From an uncultured Acidobacteriota bacterium (GTDB taxonomy: Bacteria; Acidobacteriota; Blastocatellia; Pyrinomonadales; Pyrinomonadaceae), in the NCBI GenBank assembly GCA_902826795.1, contig CADEGD010000021.1:1-64000 (forward strand): a stretch of 64,000 bases of DNA, read 5' to 3'. The notes below the pieces were generated by a model. It was given only the letters and a program-made list of their open reading frames with translations. It did no database searches and was not told where the DNA came from. Each line of letters begins with the position of its first letter. Position 1 is the first letter of the stretch. This document shows, piece by piece, positions 49,820 through 59,013 of the stretch. A program made the translations under genes and the position numbers.

Positions 49820-51775
49820 TCATTTGCTCACATATATCCCCGCCGACCTCGCCGGAATCATCGCCCGAACCTTGCTGTCGCTCAGCTTGATGTCCGGCAG
49901 TTTACCGAGCGCGTCGGTTAGAGTTGCATTGATGGCGATCTGCTTGCTGATGAACTTCAGATCAAAGTTGACCTCGGCCGATTTCGTATCGTTGTTGAAG
50001 ATGACGATCACGGCGGCTTTGTCCGTCAACCTAGCGTAAGCGTATTGCTGTTCTTCATCGACGAGATCTAACGAGCGGCCGCGTCGAAGCGGTTCGTGCA
50101 GTTTACGAAGCTCGCCGAGTTTCGCGAGGTGATTCCAAACGTCGTTCTCTTGAGCGGTGCGCCCTTGGGCGGTAAACGCATTTCGCGCGTCACCGGGAAA
50201 TCCGCCCGGAAAATCGCGACGATTGTCGGGATCGCCACCGCCGGGCATCGCGATCTCGTCACCGTAATAGAGCAGCGGAGTTCCTCGCGATGTCATGATC
50301 AGCGTCTGTGCAAGCTTGAGCCCTTCAGTCGTCGCTCCCTTCTCGTTCATGAACCGTTCCATGTCGTGAACGCCGAGGAATGTGACGAGCGAGTTCGGTT
50401 TTGGGTAGATCCAGTCGCGCGAAAACATCTGGTGAACTTCGCGGATGTTGCCGCCCTTTGCGAACGCGTTTCGGATCGGGTAGAAAAGTCCGAAGTCGTA
50501 AAGCGTGTCGATCTCGGTGTCGATGCCGTCATGCCCGCGTCGGCCTTTTTGAAAGTAAGAAAGCAGTACTGGATCGCTATCGAAAAGCTCGCCGAGTATA
50601 TTCACCTTCGGAAATTCCTTGTGAACCGCCGATCCCCATTTTGCCCAGAACGTGCGCGGAACGTGCGGCAGCGTGTCCATGCGGATCGAATCGAACCCGA
50701 CCTGTGCGATCCACCAAAGCGAGTTCTGGATCAGATACTTCTCTACCTCCGGATTGTTCTGGTTAAGGTCAGGCAGTATGTCGATGAACCAACCGTCGAT
50801 GTTTCTCCGCTGCGTTTGATAAGTCGCCCGCGGATTCATCGCCGTCCATTTCTGCCAGTTATTCGAGACGTGGTCTTTAACGGTGCCGTTGAACCACGAC
50901 GGTGTCGGCGGATCGTTAGCCCAGACATGATAAGGGCCGGTGTGATTCACGACCTGATCTTGCAGCACGACAAAGCCAGCCTGATGCGCCTTATAGACAA
51001 ACTCCTTCAGCTTAGCCATATCACCCAGATGCTCATCGACGCCATAAAAATCTATCGCGCCGTAACCGTGAAATCCGGTAGTCGTCGGCATTTCGGGCGG
51101 ATAGACCTCGAGCGTATCTTCGCGGTTGGCATTGTCGTAGACGGGCGTCGTCCAAATCGCGGTAGTGCCGAGCGACTTGATGTACGGCAGCCTATTGATG
51201 ATCCCCTGCAAGTCCCCGCCGTGATAGTGTCGGCCCTTTTTGCGATCGTATAGTCCCTTTGATTTCGCCGGGTCGTTGTTCGTCCCGTCGCCGTCGGTAA
51301 AGCGGTCGGTGAAGACGAAATAGATCACGTCATCCGGCGTAAACCCGTTGTAATTTCCAAGCCTCGGCTGCGCCGCAAAGATCTCGAACGGAAAGTTGAC
51401 GCTGCCTTTCGGCGTTACGATCCGCAGATCGTATTTGCCGACCTTAACAGTCTCGGCGATGCGAATGTCCGCGAACAAATAATGTCCGTTGGAGCTCGTT
51501 TCGAAATTCGATGCAGTTATGCCCGGCGTATTCGATTCGATGCGAGCCCCGGCCAGGTTCGTGCCGCGGATGAGGACGCGAACGGGGTTAATCGTGCTCT
51601 GCGTCCACCAACTCGGCGGATCGGATTTTTCAAACGTCGGCGATTGCGCCGCTGCAGTTTCAAAGCCGCAGACGACAAACACTAGTACGGAGATCACCGT
51701 AATAGCAGATAAACGCAGATGAACGCGAATATTGAGAAAAACGGGGTGGATAAAGGATTTTATATCTGTGTTCAT
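49820..51775 (-). CDS. SusA-like cyclomaltodextrinase/neopullulanase (GH13)
   Basis: A 651-residue exported enzyme. The domain order is that of cyclomaltodextrinase/SusA: N-terminal beta domain at about 50-140 ('PPSWWTQSTINPVRVLIRGT'), GH13 barrel ('DVIYFVFTDRFTDGDGTNND', region I 'VLQDQVVNHTGPYH', region II 'FDSIRMDTLPHVP', region III 'NILGELFDSDP', region IV 'FLGVHDMERF') and a C-terminal beta domain. Its N-terminus is odd: before the signal helix (ITVISVLVFVVCGFETAAA) lie about 25 residues (from MNTDIKSFIHPVF) encoded by an intergenic GCAGAT repeat. It cleaves pullulan, cyclodextrins or maltodextrins in the periplasm. Related to the GH13 gene at 53378. Confidence 0.94.
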   Translation of the reverse strand: MNTDIKSFIHPVFLNIRVHLRLSAITVISVLVFVVCGFETAAAQSPTFEKSDPPSWWTQSTINPVRVLIRGTNLAGARIESNTPGITASNFETSSNGHYLFADIRIAETVKVGKYDLRIVTPKGSVNFPFEIFAAQPRLGNYNGFTPDDVIYFVFTDRFTDGDGTNNDPAKSKGLYDRKKGRHYHGGDLQGIINRLPYIKSLGTTAIWTTPVYDNANREDTLEVYPPEMPTTTGFHGYGAIDFYGVDEHLGDMAKLKEFVYKAHQAGFVVLQDQVVNHTGPYHVWANDPPTPSWFNGTVKDHVSNNWQKWTAMNPRATYQTQRRNIDGWFIDILPDLNQNNPEVEKYLIQNSLWWIAQVGFDSIRMDTLPHVPRTFWAKWGSAVHKEFPKVNILGELFDSDPVLLSYFQKGRRGHDGIDTEIDTLYDFGLFYPIRNAFAKGGNIREVHQMFSRDWIYPKPNSLVTFLGVHDMERFMNEKGATTEGLKLAQTLIMTSRGTPLLYYGDEIAMPGGGDPDNRRDFPGGFPGDARNAFTAQGRTAQENDVWNHLAKLGELRKLHEPLRRGRSLDLVDEEQQYAYARLTDKAAVIVIFNNDTKSAEVNFDLKFISKQIAINATLTDALGKLPDIKLSDSKVRAMIPARSAGIYVSK

Positions 51776-51790
51776 TTGCGTTTATTTGCG
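51705..51790. repeat. GCAGAT-family inverted repeat overlapping a gene start
   Basis: The left arm 51705-51730 is built of GCAGAT, AAACGCAGAT and GAACGCGAAT; the right arm 51764-51790 is ATCTGTG, TTCATTTGCG, TTTATTTGC. The right arm holds the start codon at 51775, and the left arm encodes IRVHLRLSA of the GH13 protein. Confidence 0.82.
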
Positions 51791-51797
51791 GTAGAAA

Positions 51798-53327
51798 CTA
51801 TCCCGACGTGCGTCCATACGTTTCCGTCAACTCCCTTAATCGTTCGATCATCTCCGGCGTGATCGAACCATCGACGTAACGCCAAAACCAGTTTCCCGAA
51901 TCTGACGCCGGCAGATTCATGCGGCCTTCAGTGCCGATGCCAAGCACGTCCTGCAGAGGTGCGATCGCGGTATGCGCGACCGACGACCAAACCGTGCGAA
52001 TAAAATCCCAATGGATCTCGCCCCCGTCGGTACACATATATTTCAGACAATATTCGTGCTCGCGGCCGATGTCTGCGGCATCGCGAGTAGAACCGGCACC
52101 GGCCTGAGAAAACCACCATCCGACGGTCGTGTCGTTGTCGTGAGTGCCGGTGTATGCGACGCAGTTCGTGATGTAGTTATGCGGCAGATCATGATTCTTT
52201 GCATCGCCGCCGAACGCGAATTGCAGTATGCGCATGCCTGGAAATCCGAACCCATCGCGAAGCTCTTCGACATCGGGCGTGATCACGCCGAGGTCTTCCG
52301 CGATCACGGGTAGATCGCCGAGGGCTCGTTTAAGTGCGACGAAAAGCTCTTTACCAGGCACTTCGACCCAGCGTCCGTTCTCGGCAGTCTTGTCGCCGCC
52401 CGGCACTTCCCACGCGGCCGCGAATCCGCGAAAGTGATCGACGCGGACGACATCGACCGTCCGTAATGTAGCGGCAACACGAGCGATCCACCAACTAAAA
52501 CCTTCGCGGCGCATCGCGTCCCAATCGTAGATCGGATTGCCCCAAAGTTGGCCCGTTTTCGAAAAATAATCGGGCGGCACTCCGGCCACTACCTTCGGCG
52601 ATCCGTCGTCATTGAGCTTGAACTTATCTTGATTGCACCAAACGTCTGCCGAATCGAGCGCGACAAATATCGGCACGTCGCCGACGATCTTTATGTCCTT
52701 CTTGTTCGCATAAGCTTTCAGCTCGCTCCACTGCGAGAAGAACAAAAACTGGAAAAACTTTTGAGCCTGTATCTCTTCATACAGCCGATTCGCTTCCGCC
52801 GCCACCGCAGTCCGCATTCGAAGCTTCAATGGATCTGGCCATTCGTACCACGGGCGTTGGTTCTGTTCGGCCTTGATCGCCCGATACGTCGCGTAATCCT
52901 CAAGCCACCAATCGTTCTCCTGATTAAACTTTTCGAATCGTCCGCGAAGATCGACGCTGGTCGTCTGGTGAAACGCCTTGTACGCTTCGGGCAAGAGCTG
53001 ATTCTTCCATTCATACACGCCGCCGAAATCGACCTTGTGCGGAGCGAAGTTTGGTCTGTTTTGAAGTAACGACGCGTCAAGCAATTCCGCCTCGACCAAC
53101 TTTTCAGGAGAGATAAGCAACGTGTTTCCGGCAAACGCGGAGAAGCATTGATAAGGCGAATCGCCGTAGCCAGTCGGCCCGAGCGGAAGTATCTGCCAAT
53201 ATGTCTGCTTTGCCTCCGCCAGCAGATCGACGAACTTGTAAGCCTGGATGCCCAGATCGCCGATGCCGAAGTCACCCGGCAGTGATGTCGGATGAAGCAA
53301 GATTCCTGATGCCCGAGGAAAATTCAT
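51798..53327 (-). CDS. malQ: 4-alpha-glucanotransferase (GH77, amylomaltase)
   Basis: A 509-residue cytosolic enzyme that transfers maltosyl and longer dextrin units, disproportionating maltodextrins. It has no signal peptide. 'RASGILLHPTSLPGDFGIGD' is the family N-terminus, then 'KIVGDVPIFVALDSADVW', 'VVRVDHFRGFAAAWEVP' (nucleophile Asp in RVDHFRG) and 'LPVIAEDLGVITPDVEELRD' (catalytic Glu). The start at 53327 (MNFPRASG) is chosen because the longer frame from 53381 includes a hairpin repeat and 18 cysteine-rich residues unlike the family. It lies between two SusA-like genes and processes the imported oligosaccharides. Confidence 0.95.
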   Translation of the reverse strand: MNFPRASGILLHPTSLPGDFGIGDLGIQAYKFVDLLAEAKQTYWQILPLGPTGYGDSPYQCFSAFAGNTLLISPEKLVEAELLDASLLQNRPNFAPHKVDFGGVYEWKNQLLPEAYKAFHQTTSVDLRGRFEKFNQENDWWLEDYATYRAIKAEQNQRPWYEWPDPLKLRMRTAVAAEANRLYEEIQAQKFFQFLFFSQWSELKAYANKKDIKIVGDVPIFVALDSADVWCNQDKFKLNDDGSPKVVAGVPPDYFSKTGQLWGNPIYDWDAMRREGFSWWIARVAATLRTVDVVRVDHFRGFAAAWEVPGGDKTAENGRWVEVPGKELFVALKRALGDLPVIAEDLGVITPDVEELRDGFGFPGMRILQFAFGGDAKNHDLPHNYITNCVAYTGTHDNDTTVGWWFSQAGAGSTRDAADIGREHEYCLKYMCTDGGEIHWDFIRTVWSSVAHTAIAPLQDVLGIGTEGRMNLPASDSGNWFWRYVDGSITPEMIERLRELTETYGRTSG

Positions 53328-53335
53328 AATGGAAC

Positions 53336-53353
53336 GCGGACATTCTTGTCCGC
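53336..53353. repeat. GCGGACA hairpin repeat
   Basis: GCGGACA, loop TTCT, TGTCCGC, perfect 7-bp arms, between the malQ start (53327) and the upstream stop (53378). A reading frame from 53381 (overlapping that stop by 4 nt) runs through it, so the hairpin is the main reason to prefer the internal start. Confidence 0.75.
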
Positions 53354-53377
53354 AAGAACACCGCCACGACGCTTCGA

Positions 53378-55243
53378 TCATTCGGGAGCGTAACCAAAAG
53401 CCGCCACGCTCTTGGGTGGCAAAGTAAGCGTCATCTTCTCAGCGATCCATTCACCCTTGGCGCGAGGATCGGCGACGTTCGTCAATTTGTTGCGAGCCCC
53501 GTTAGTCGTCAGCGCGAAAGGAGCCGGAAAACTGACTGATTTTTCCGTCCCGCCGATGTTGAAAGCAAAGATGTTCCACGCGACGGAGTTTCCCGCCTTA
53601 GCTTCACGAGCGAAAACGTATGCGTCGTTGTCGAAGAACAGGTCGACCGTGCGACCTTGCTTCACTGCTAGCCGCGACTTGCGGATCTTTACCCACTCTC
53701 GCGTCCATTCGAACATCTTTTGCTCATCGGCGGTTCGTCCAGCTCTGGTGAACGCATCGCGCGGATCGCCGGGAAAGCCGCCCGGAAAATCCTTGCGGTT
53801 ATCCGGATCGTGGCCGCCGGTCATCGCGATCTCTTCACCGTAGTAGAGCTGCGGTATCCCACGCGACGAAAGGATGAACGCCATGTTCATCATCGCCGCT
53901 TCGGCGGTCGCGTCTTTGAGCGACATGAAGCGGTCCGTGTCGTGATTGTTCGATAGTAAGCTGACGTTATTGATGTTGCCGTAAAGGCCATCGTATTTCA
54001 ATACATCACGGAGAGCCCGGGCCGGCTTCTTTCCGGTGAAAACTTCGAGCGACGTTCGCCACAATTTGAAATCGAAAACCGCCGGCAATTGCGTATCGAC
54101 ACCGTCCCAACCCGTTTTTCCGCCTTGGAAAAAAGCCGTCTGGGCCGAGTCCTCCTCGAACACCTCGCCGACCATCCAGTAGTTCGGATACTGCTTGCGG
54201 ATCGCCGCCGACCAATCGCGAATAAACGTGCGCGGCATGTACTGGATCGTGTCCTGCCGGATGCCGTCGATGCCGGTCATGCCGACCCACCAAAGCGCGT
54301 TCTGAATCAGATATCGCGAGACCTCGGGTTCGTCCTGATTGAGATCGGGCAGCAGTTCGTTGAACCAGCCTTTTATCAGGTTGTCTCGCTCGGCTTGCGA
54401 CGCGTTCGGTGAGAGCAATACCGAATTGTTGAAAGTGTTCTGCGAGTATTGGCTAAACCAATTCTCAAGCGGCGGACGCTTGGCCCACGGATGCTGAATG
54501 CCAACGTGATTCGCGACCTGATCCTGAACGACCTTGATGCCGTTTCGATGGCACTCGCGTATCATCTCTTGCAGATCGGCCATCGAACCGAAGTGATTCT
54601 CGACGCCGTAATAGTCGATCGCGTGATAGCCGTGATAGTTAGTATTTGGGCACCACGGTTTGTCGCAGTTGTTCGCCTCGTCCGGATTGTCGTACCAAGG
54701 CGTCAGCCAGATCGCGGTTACTCCAAGTTCTTTAAGATATGGAATGCGTTTCGCGATCCCCTTGAAGTCCCCGCCATGCCACGCACGCGCGTTTTTCCGA
54801 TCAACATCCTCATTATTTGCCGCGTCACCGTCGGCGAAACGGTCCGTCATTATGAGGTAAATGACATCTTCGTTACTGATCGTTTCAGTCTTGTTTTCGA
54901 GGCGTGGCGAGACGTAGAAAGGAACCTTTACCGACCCCGCGGAAGTTTTTAGATCGAGTGAGTAAGGGCCGGGCGTCGCAGACGGATCGATCTCGACATC
55001 GAAGAAAATGTAATCGCCACGCGAGTTGACCCGCGTGTTCGAAACTTTCAGCGTCGAGGCAGGTGAAGTTACGCTCGCGTTCTGAAAATTCTCCCCGCGA
55101 ACCATCACCCGCACCGGGTTGATCGTGTGACCAGCCCACCAATTCGGCGGCTCGACCTTGTCAATCCGCGGCCCCTGAGCACTTACACACACGACGAGCC
55201 CGCAGAGAAAAGCGATTACGCTGAACCAACGTGAAACCGGCAT
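53378..55243 (-). CDS. SusA-like cyclomaltodextrinase/neopullulanase (GH13), second copy
   Basis: A 621-residue exported GH13 enzyme. Signal peptide MPVSRWFSVIAFLCGLVVCV. The N-terminal domain has 'EPPNWWAGHTINPVRVMVRG', matching the paralogue at 49820, so the two arose by duplication. Barrel regions: 'VVQDQVANHVGIQHP', 'IDGIRQDTIQYMP' (nucleophile Asp), 'YWMVGEVFEED' (acid-base Glu) and 'LLSNNHDTDRF'. A closing C-terminal beta domain with 'EKMTLTLPPKSVAAFGY' follows. Differences between the paralogues in the loop 'NPDEANNCDKPWCPNTNYHG', which carries a Cys pair, suggest different specificity. First amylolytic gene of the operon, after the receptor. Confidence 0.94.
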   Translation of the reverse strand: MPVSRWFSVIAFLCGLVVCVSAQGPRIDKVEPPNWWAGHTINPVRVMVRGENFQNASVTSPASTLKVSNTRVNSRGDYIFFDVEIDPSATPGPYSLDLKTSAGSVKVPFYVSPRLENKTETISNEDVIYLIMTDRFADGDAANNEDVDRKNARAWHGGDFKGIAKRIPYLKELGVTAIWLTPWYDNPDEANNCDKPWCPNTNYHGYHAIDYYGVENHFGSMADLQEMIRECHRNGIKVVQDQVANHVGIQHPWAKRPPLENWFSQYSQNTFNNSVLLSPNASQAERDNLIKGWFNELLPDLNQDEPEVSRYLIQNALWWVGMTGIDGIRQDTIQYMPRTFIRDWSAAIRKQYPNYWMVGEVFEEDSAQTAFFQGGKTGWDGVDTQLPAVFDFKLWRTSLEVFTGKKPARALRDVLKYDGLYGNINNVSLLSNNHDTDRFMSLKDATAEAAMMNMAFILSSRGIPQLYYGEEIAMTGGHDPDNRKDFPGGFPGDPRDAFTRAGRTADEQKMFEWTREWVKIRKSRLAVKQGRTVDLFFDNDAYVFAREAKAGNSVAWNIFAFNIGGTEKSVSFPAPFALTTNGARNKLTNVADPRAKGEWIAEKMTLTLPPKSVAAFGYAPE

Positions 55244-55261
55244 GATCTTTCGGCTGAAATG

Positions 55262-55355
55262 CGAAAACTAAGAACTAAGATTATCAGTTTTCACTTTTTA
55301 CGTTTCAGTCAGGTTTGGAAATGCAGGGCGTGAAGTCTTTCGATCTCACGCCCTG
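55262..55355. repeat. Microrepeat plus strong hairpin between receptor and amylase genes
   Basis: 55262-55310 holds ACTAAGAACTAAGA with a TTTTCACTTTTTACGTTT arm. 55324-55355 is a perfect hairpin CAGGGCGTGA, 12-nt loop, TCACGCCCTG. Both lie in the 203-nt gap of the operon between the TonB receptor (stop 55447) and GH13 (start 55243), so the hairpin could stabilise the receptor part of the message. The rest of the gap (55356-55446) shows no feature. Confidence 0.7.
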
Positions 55356-55446
55356 GCTGCGACCAAGAGGTGGTTCGCCGGATATTGTTTCGGCGGCATT
55401 CGTTGCTGGGCCGTCACCGAGAATCAAACCGAAGAGCTTGGTTAGA

Positions 55447-58400
55447 CTAGAACGACAGCCGCATTCCAAACTGGATCTGTCGGTTCGAGAACGGAGCGAT
55501 CCCGCGGATAAATCCGAAGCCTTCCACGGCTCTTCCGTCATCAACGTTCGTATTCGGCGTACCCCATTGAATGTTATTGAACAGGTTGAAAGCCTCCGTA
55601 CGAAACTGAAGCTTTATCGTTTCCGTAAACGCGAAGTCTTTGGAAATACCAAAATTCACGATGTACGTAGACGGTGAACGCAGCGAATTTCGTTCCAGAT
55701 TGCCTATTCCTGAGGCCGGTACCGAGAACGAAGCCCGGTTAAGCCACGGCGTGTTGCTTTCACCATTAGCGTAAGGATCACCCGTAAGGTTAACTAACTT
55801 GTTATCTTTTCTGACGTCAAAAGCATTGCCGCTCTGTGCACGAAAGATGTTATTGATCTGCCAGCCACCGATAACATAGTCCAGAGCTTTCGGAATGTCG
55901 TCGCCGAACTGTCGGCCGCGGCCATAAGGTAGCTCGTAGATCGTCTCGAACGAGAAGACATGCGGATAATCAAGACGCGACGTTGTGAAATCTTCAACGT
56001 AATTGACGCCTCCCGTCGGATTGTCAAACGCGCCGTTACCGTTATCTTTTGTCTTCGATAAAGTGTATGCCGCGATGTACTGCCAACCTTTATTGAAACG
56101 GCGATCCAGTTGGATCTGTAGCGAGTCATAGGAGGACTCGCCGATGTCGTCTCGAACGTTCACGGAACCGAGGCCTGGGTAGCAGGCTCCGAGGGAGCGG
56201 CCCGAAATTGGACAAGGAATCGCTGTCGACGCCGAGTCCAAAAAGCTTCCGTTTAAGTTGTAATAAAGAATCAGGTTTCGCCCACGCGTACCCACGTAGC
56301 CAACACTTAACGCGGTGTCGTTGGTGAGCTGCTGCTGCATCTGAAAGTTGAACTGATGGACGTTAGACACTTTATTGTCCGGGCGGACCGCAATAACGTT
56401 GGCGTTCAACGGGTTATTGAGAAACGCCGCGCTCGTGTTCGGAGCCGGCAGTGGAAGCGGCTGAGTTGCAAGCGTGTTGTCGTTGCTGTTCAAGGGTGCT
56501 TGCCCGGTGAAGGTAACGCGGTAACCATCGTTGTAGCTAAAGTTCAGGCTGCCAGCATACGGCGGGTTCTGAGCTAGCTGATTGTTGATGCCGCCGCGGT
56601 CAAGAAAATAGAAGAGTCCATATCCGCCGCGCAGAACCGTTTTGGCATTGCCGAACAAGTCATAGGAAAGTCCAAGGCGCGGACTCCAGTTGTCTTTATC
56701 CGTCTCAACAAGCGAATCTTTGCCGTCTGCGGCGAGAACTAATCGACCACCATCAAGGTCGAAATTCGCCTGTCTGGCATATCGCTCTGTTGGGTTTGTG
56801 AAGACCTCGTATCGTAAACCCAAGTTCAAGGTTAGCTTACGGTTTACACGCCAATCGTCCTGAAAGAACAAAGCGTTCTCCCAATTGCGAGTGCCAACCG
56901 GTCCGCCTTGAAAACCGATCTCATATCGACACATAAAACCGATCAGCAAGTCTGCCTGCTCGAATCCAGTAGTTCCGGACTGTGCCAAACTTGGAGCTCC
57001 CGGACCGCCGGGGCACTGCGTGAAGTCTCCGTTGCCGTACATTCTGAAGTCGCCTTTACCGGCGAGAGGACGGAACAACGAAACTTCTCTGTTGAGAATT
57101 GTTCCGCCGAACTTAAAGGTGTGTGCTCCGCTAACGATACTAACACTATCGACGAGCTGTAGGGTATTCTGCGGAACTCGATAGGGACCGAAGTCACCGG
57201 TGTATTCAACCTGATCGTTGTATCCGCCAACGAGAGCGCCGCCACCGAGACTTTCGTCGCGGTTAGCATTGACAATCCCAAGGTCAGCCGAAATAGATTG
57301 ATCGCCAAACGGTGGCTCGTAACCATATCTAAGTCGGTTTCCTTGAACTCGAAGTTCGTTCAGGATCGTAGAAGTTATAGCCTTGTTCCAGCCTACGACT
57401 AGGCCTTTTGTACGCGTCGGGTTCGAGCCGGAGCCGAATCCTGATGGCAACGTAGGAAGTCGAGAGGTCACCTCTTGGCTATACTTGCCCCAGTTGCCTC
57501 TCACGAACACCTGATCTTCATCCGTTAAATTTGCGTCAAATCGAAAGTCGATAACGTCCTGATCGTCGATCTGAACTCGCGTATTTTCGTAGTTCTTGAA
57601 AGCAGTCCCGTTTCGATTTGGAAGCGGAAACGCCTTTAGATAGGCGAGAGCAGCAGTATTTAGTCGGTTTGGCCCGAGCAGGTCAAGCCTGTTTCCGGCA
57701 ATGGCGGCACCGGTTCTTGGATCACGGAGTTGGATGACGCGGTTATAACCATTGTTAGCCGCGTCGAGAAGTATCGAAAAATCGCCATTTCGCATTGCAG
57801 CCGTTGGGACAGTCGCTTGGTCTGTGCCCACCGGCAAAAACTGACGAAGGCCTTCGTAACTGCCAAAGAAGAATATCTTGTCCTTCCACACCGGTCCACC
57901 GACGGTTCCACCAAACTGTCCCCGACGGAACTCGGGCCGATTCGGCTCGAAAGCTCGTCGAGCGTCCAGATTGTCATTGCGGATATAGGTGTACGCCGTT
58001 CCGAATATGTCGTTTCGACCGGAACGAGTTACGGTGTTGATGATCGCACCACCACCTCGACCGAATTCAGCCGTAGCAACGCTCGTCTGAACGCGGAATT
58101 CCTGAACCGCGTCTGCCGACGGGAAAATGTTGATGGTGTTTACGAGTGACTCATTATTGTCCACGCCGTCGAGCAGGAAGTTATTGGCTTGAGTACGTTG
58201 CCCGTTCACCGATAGCGCGGCCCCGCCCGTGTTTCGGCCGCGATATGTCTCAGCGTCACCGCCCGCACCTGTCGCAAATCCACCCACGACACCCTGGGTT
58301 ACGCCAGGCGTTAAGCGAGCCAACTCGATCACATTTCTTCCGTTGAGAGGAAGTTCAACTATTTGGCGGCCCTGAATAGTTTCGCCGACAGCAGATGTGC

Positions 58401-58776
58401 CGGCATCTACCTGCGGAACGTCTGTCGTCACCGTAACCGTTTCAGTTACCGCTCCGGCTTCGAGTGCGACGGTCAGGGGTGCTGTTTGAGCGACCTCAAG
58501 AGTAATCTCTTGCTTGGTCGTTTTGAAATTGGGGGCTGTTACTTCAACTGCGTAACGTCCGGGCTGCAGCGAAAGTACGCTGAAAGAGCCGTCGTCGCTG
58601 CTGGTGGCGGTGACTTCGCGGCCCGTGGCGACCGAGGTGACCTTGACGGTTGCCCCTGCCACAACGGCACCGGCCGAGTCGGTGACCGTACCCTGGATTC
58701 TCGCCGATTCAGTTTGCGCGGGAGCAATCGCCGCCAAACAAAAAACCGAAAAGACGAAGAAGATCATCTGTTTCAT
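55447..58776 (-). CDS. TonB-dependent receptor with carboxypeptidase-regulatory domain
   Basis: A 1109-residue outer-membrane transporter of the Oar type, likely importing maltodextrins. The start at 58776 (MKQMIFFVFSVFCLAAIAPA) gives a clean signal peptide; the frame extends further upstream without a better start. N-terminal carboxypeptidase-regulatory-like domain (about 25-105: 'RIQGTVTDSAGAVVAGATVK'), plug domain (about 120-240: 'TIQGRQIVELPLNGRNVIEL', 'FLLDGVDNNESLVNTINIFP'), then a 22-strand barrel ending 'FSNRQIQFGMRLSF' with the terminal Phe used by the BAM complex. No TonB box is obvious. First structural gene of the locus, behind a ROK-operator promoter. No SusD-like gene is present, as usual in Acidobacteriota. 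Confidence 0.95.
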   Translation of the reverse strand: MKQMIFFVFSVFCLAAIAPAQTESARIQGTVTDSAGAVVAGATVKVTSVATGREVTATSSDDGSFSVLSLQPGRYAVEVTAPNFKTTKQEITLEVAQTAPLTVALEAGAVTETVTVTTDVPQVDAGTSAVGETIQGRQIVELPLNGRNVIELARLTPGVTQGVVGGFATGAGGDAETYRGRNTGGAALSVNGQRTQANNFLLDGVDNNESLVNTINIFPSADAVQEFRVQTSVATAEFGRGGGAIINTVTRSGRNDIFGTAYTYIRNDNLDARRAFEPNRPEFRRGQFGGTVGGPVWKDKIFFFGSYEGLRQFLPVGTDQATVPTAAMRNGDFSILLDAANNGYNRVIQLRDPRTGAAIAGNRLDLLGPNRLNTAALAYLKAFPLPNRNGTAFKNYENTRVQIDDQDVIDFRFDANLTDEDQVFVRGNWGKYSQEVTSRLPTLPSGFGSGSNPTRTKGLVVGWNKAITSTILNELRVQGNRLRYGYEPPFGDQSISADLGIVNANRDESLGGGALVGGYNDQVEYTGDFGPYRVPQNTLQLVDSVSIVSGAHTFKFGGTILNREVSLFRPLAGKGDFRMYGNGDFTQCPGGPGAPSLAQSGTTGFEQADLLIGFMCRYEIGFQGGPVGTRNWENALFFQDDWRVNRKLTLNLGLRYEVFTNPTERYARQANFDLDGGRLVLAADGKDSLVETDKDNWSPRLGLSYDLFGNAKTVLRGGYGLFYFLDRGGINNQLAQNPPYAGSLNFSYNDGYRVTFTGQAPLNSNDNTLATQPLPLPAPNTSAAFLNNPLNANVIAVRPDNKVSNVHQFNFQMQQQLTNDTALSVGYVGTRGRNLILYYNLNGSFLDSASTAIPCPISGRSLGACYPGLGSVNVRDDIGESSYDSLQIQLDRRFNKGWQYIAAYTLSKTKDNGNGAFDNPTGGVNYVEDFTTSRLDYPHVFSFETIYELPYGRGRQFGDDIPKALDYVIGGWQINNIFRAQSGNAFDVRKDNKLVNLTGDPYANGESNTPWLNRASFSVPASGIGNLERNSLRSPSTYIVNFGISKDFAFTETIKLQFRTEAFNLFNNIQWGTPNTNVDDGRAVEGFGFIRGIAPFSNRQIQFGMRLSF

Positions 58777-58936
58777 TTTGTTTTTTCCGTTTAATCTCAT
58801 AATTCTGATCGCCTCTCGCGAAAAAAAACTGCCAATTCGAAAGCCAAGCAAGCGGCAACATGATTAGTTTTCGCCTTTTGCCGCGAAGCTATCCCAACAG
58901 GGAAACTGATTGAAATTTTTACAGAAGATTTACTAC

Positions 58937-58988
58937 TGTTTGTTGCGGAAACAAACAAAGTTTTAATACATCCGTAACGAGTTGTCAA
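58937..58988 (-). promoter_or_regulatory. Promoter and ROK operator of the starch operon
   Basis: On the minus strand: TTGACA (58988-58983, perfect), 17-nt spacer, TAAAAC (58965-58960). Directly downstream lies the palindrome TGTTTGTT-GCGGA-AACAAACA (58937-58957), covering the expected transcript start. Its half-site and 5-nt centre match the site in front of the ROK gene and resemble operators of XylR/NagC-type ROK repressors. Inferred regulation: repression until a sugar ligand binds. Confidence 0.72.
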
Positions 58989-59013
58989 TAACTTTTCTCG
59001 TTTTCGTCAAAAC

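Noticed and set aside
50096-51253. Open frame opposite a GH13 gene (385 codons)
   Set aside because: Shadow of a gene with all four GH13 regions.
43763-58776. Bacteroides-type Sus locus with SusC/SusD pair
   Set aside because: The receptor is Oar-like and no SusD-like lipoprotein is found; the lipoprotein at 46145 has no SusD features.
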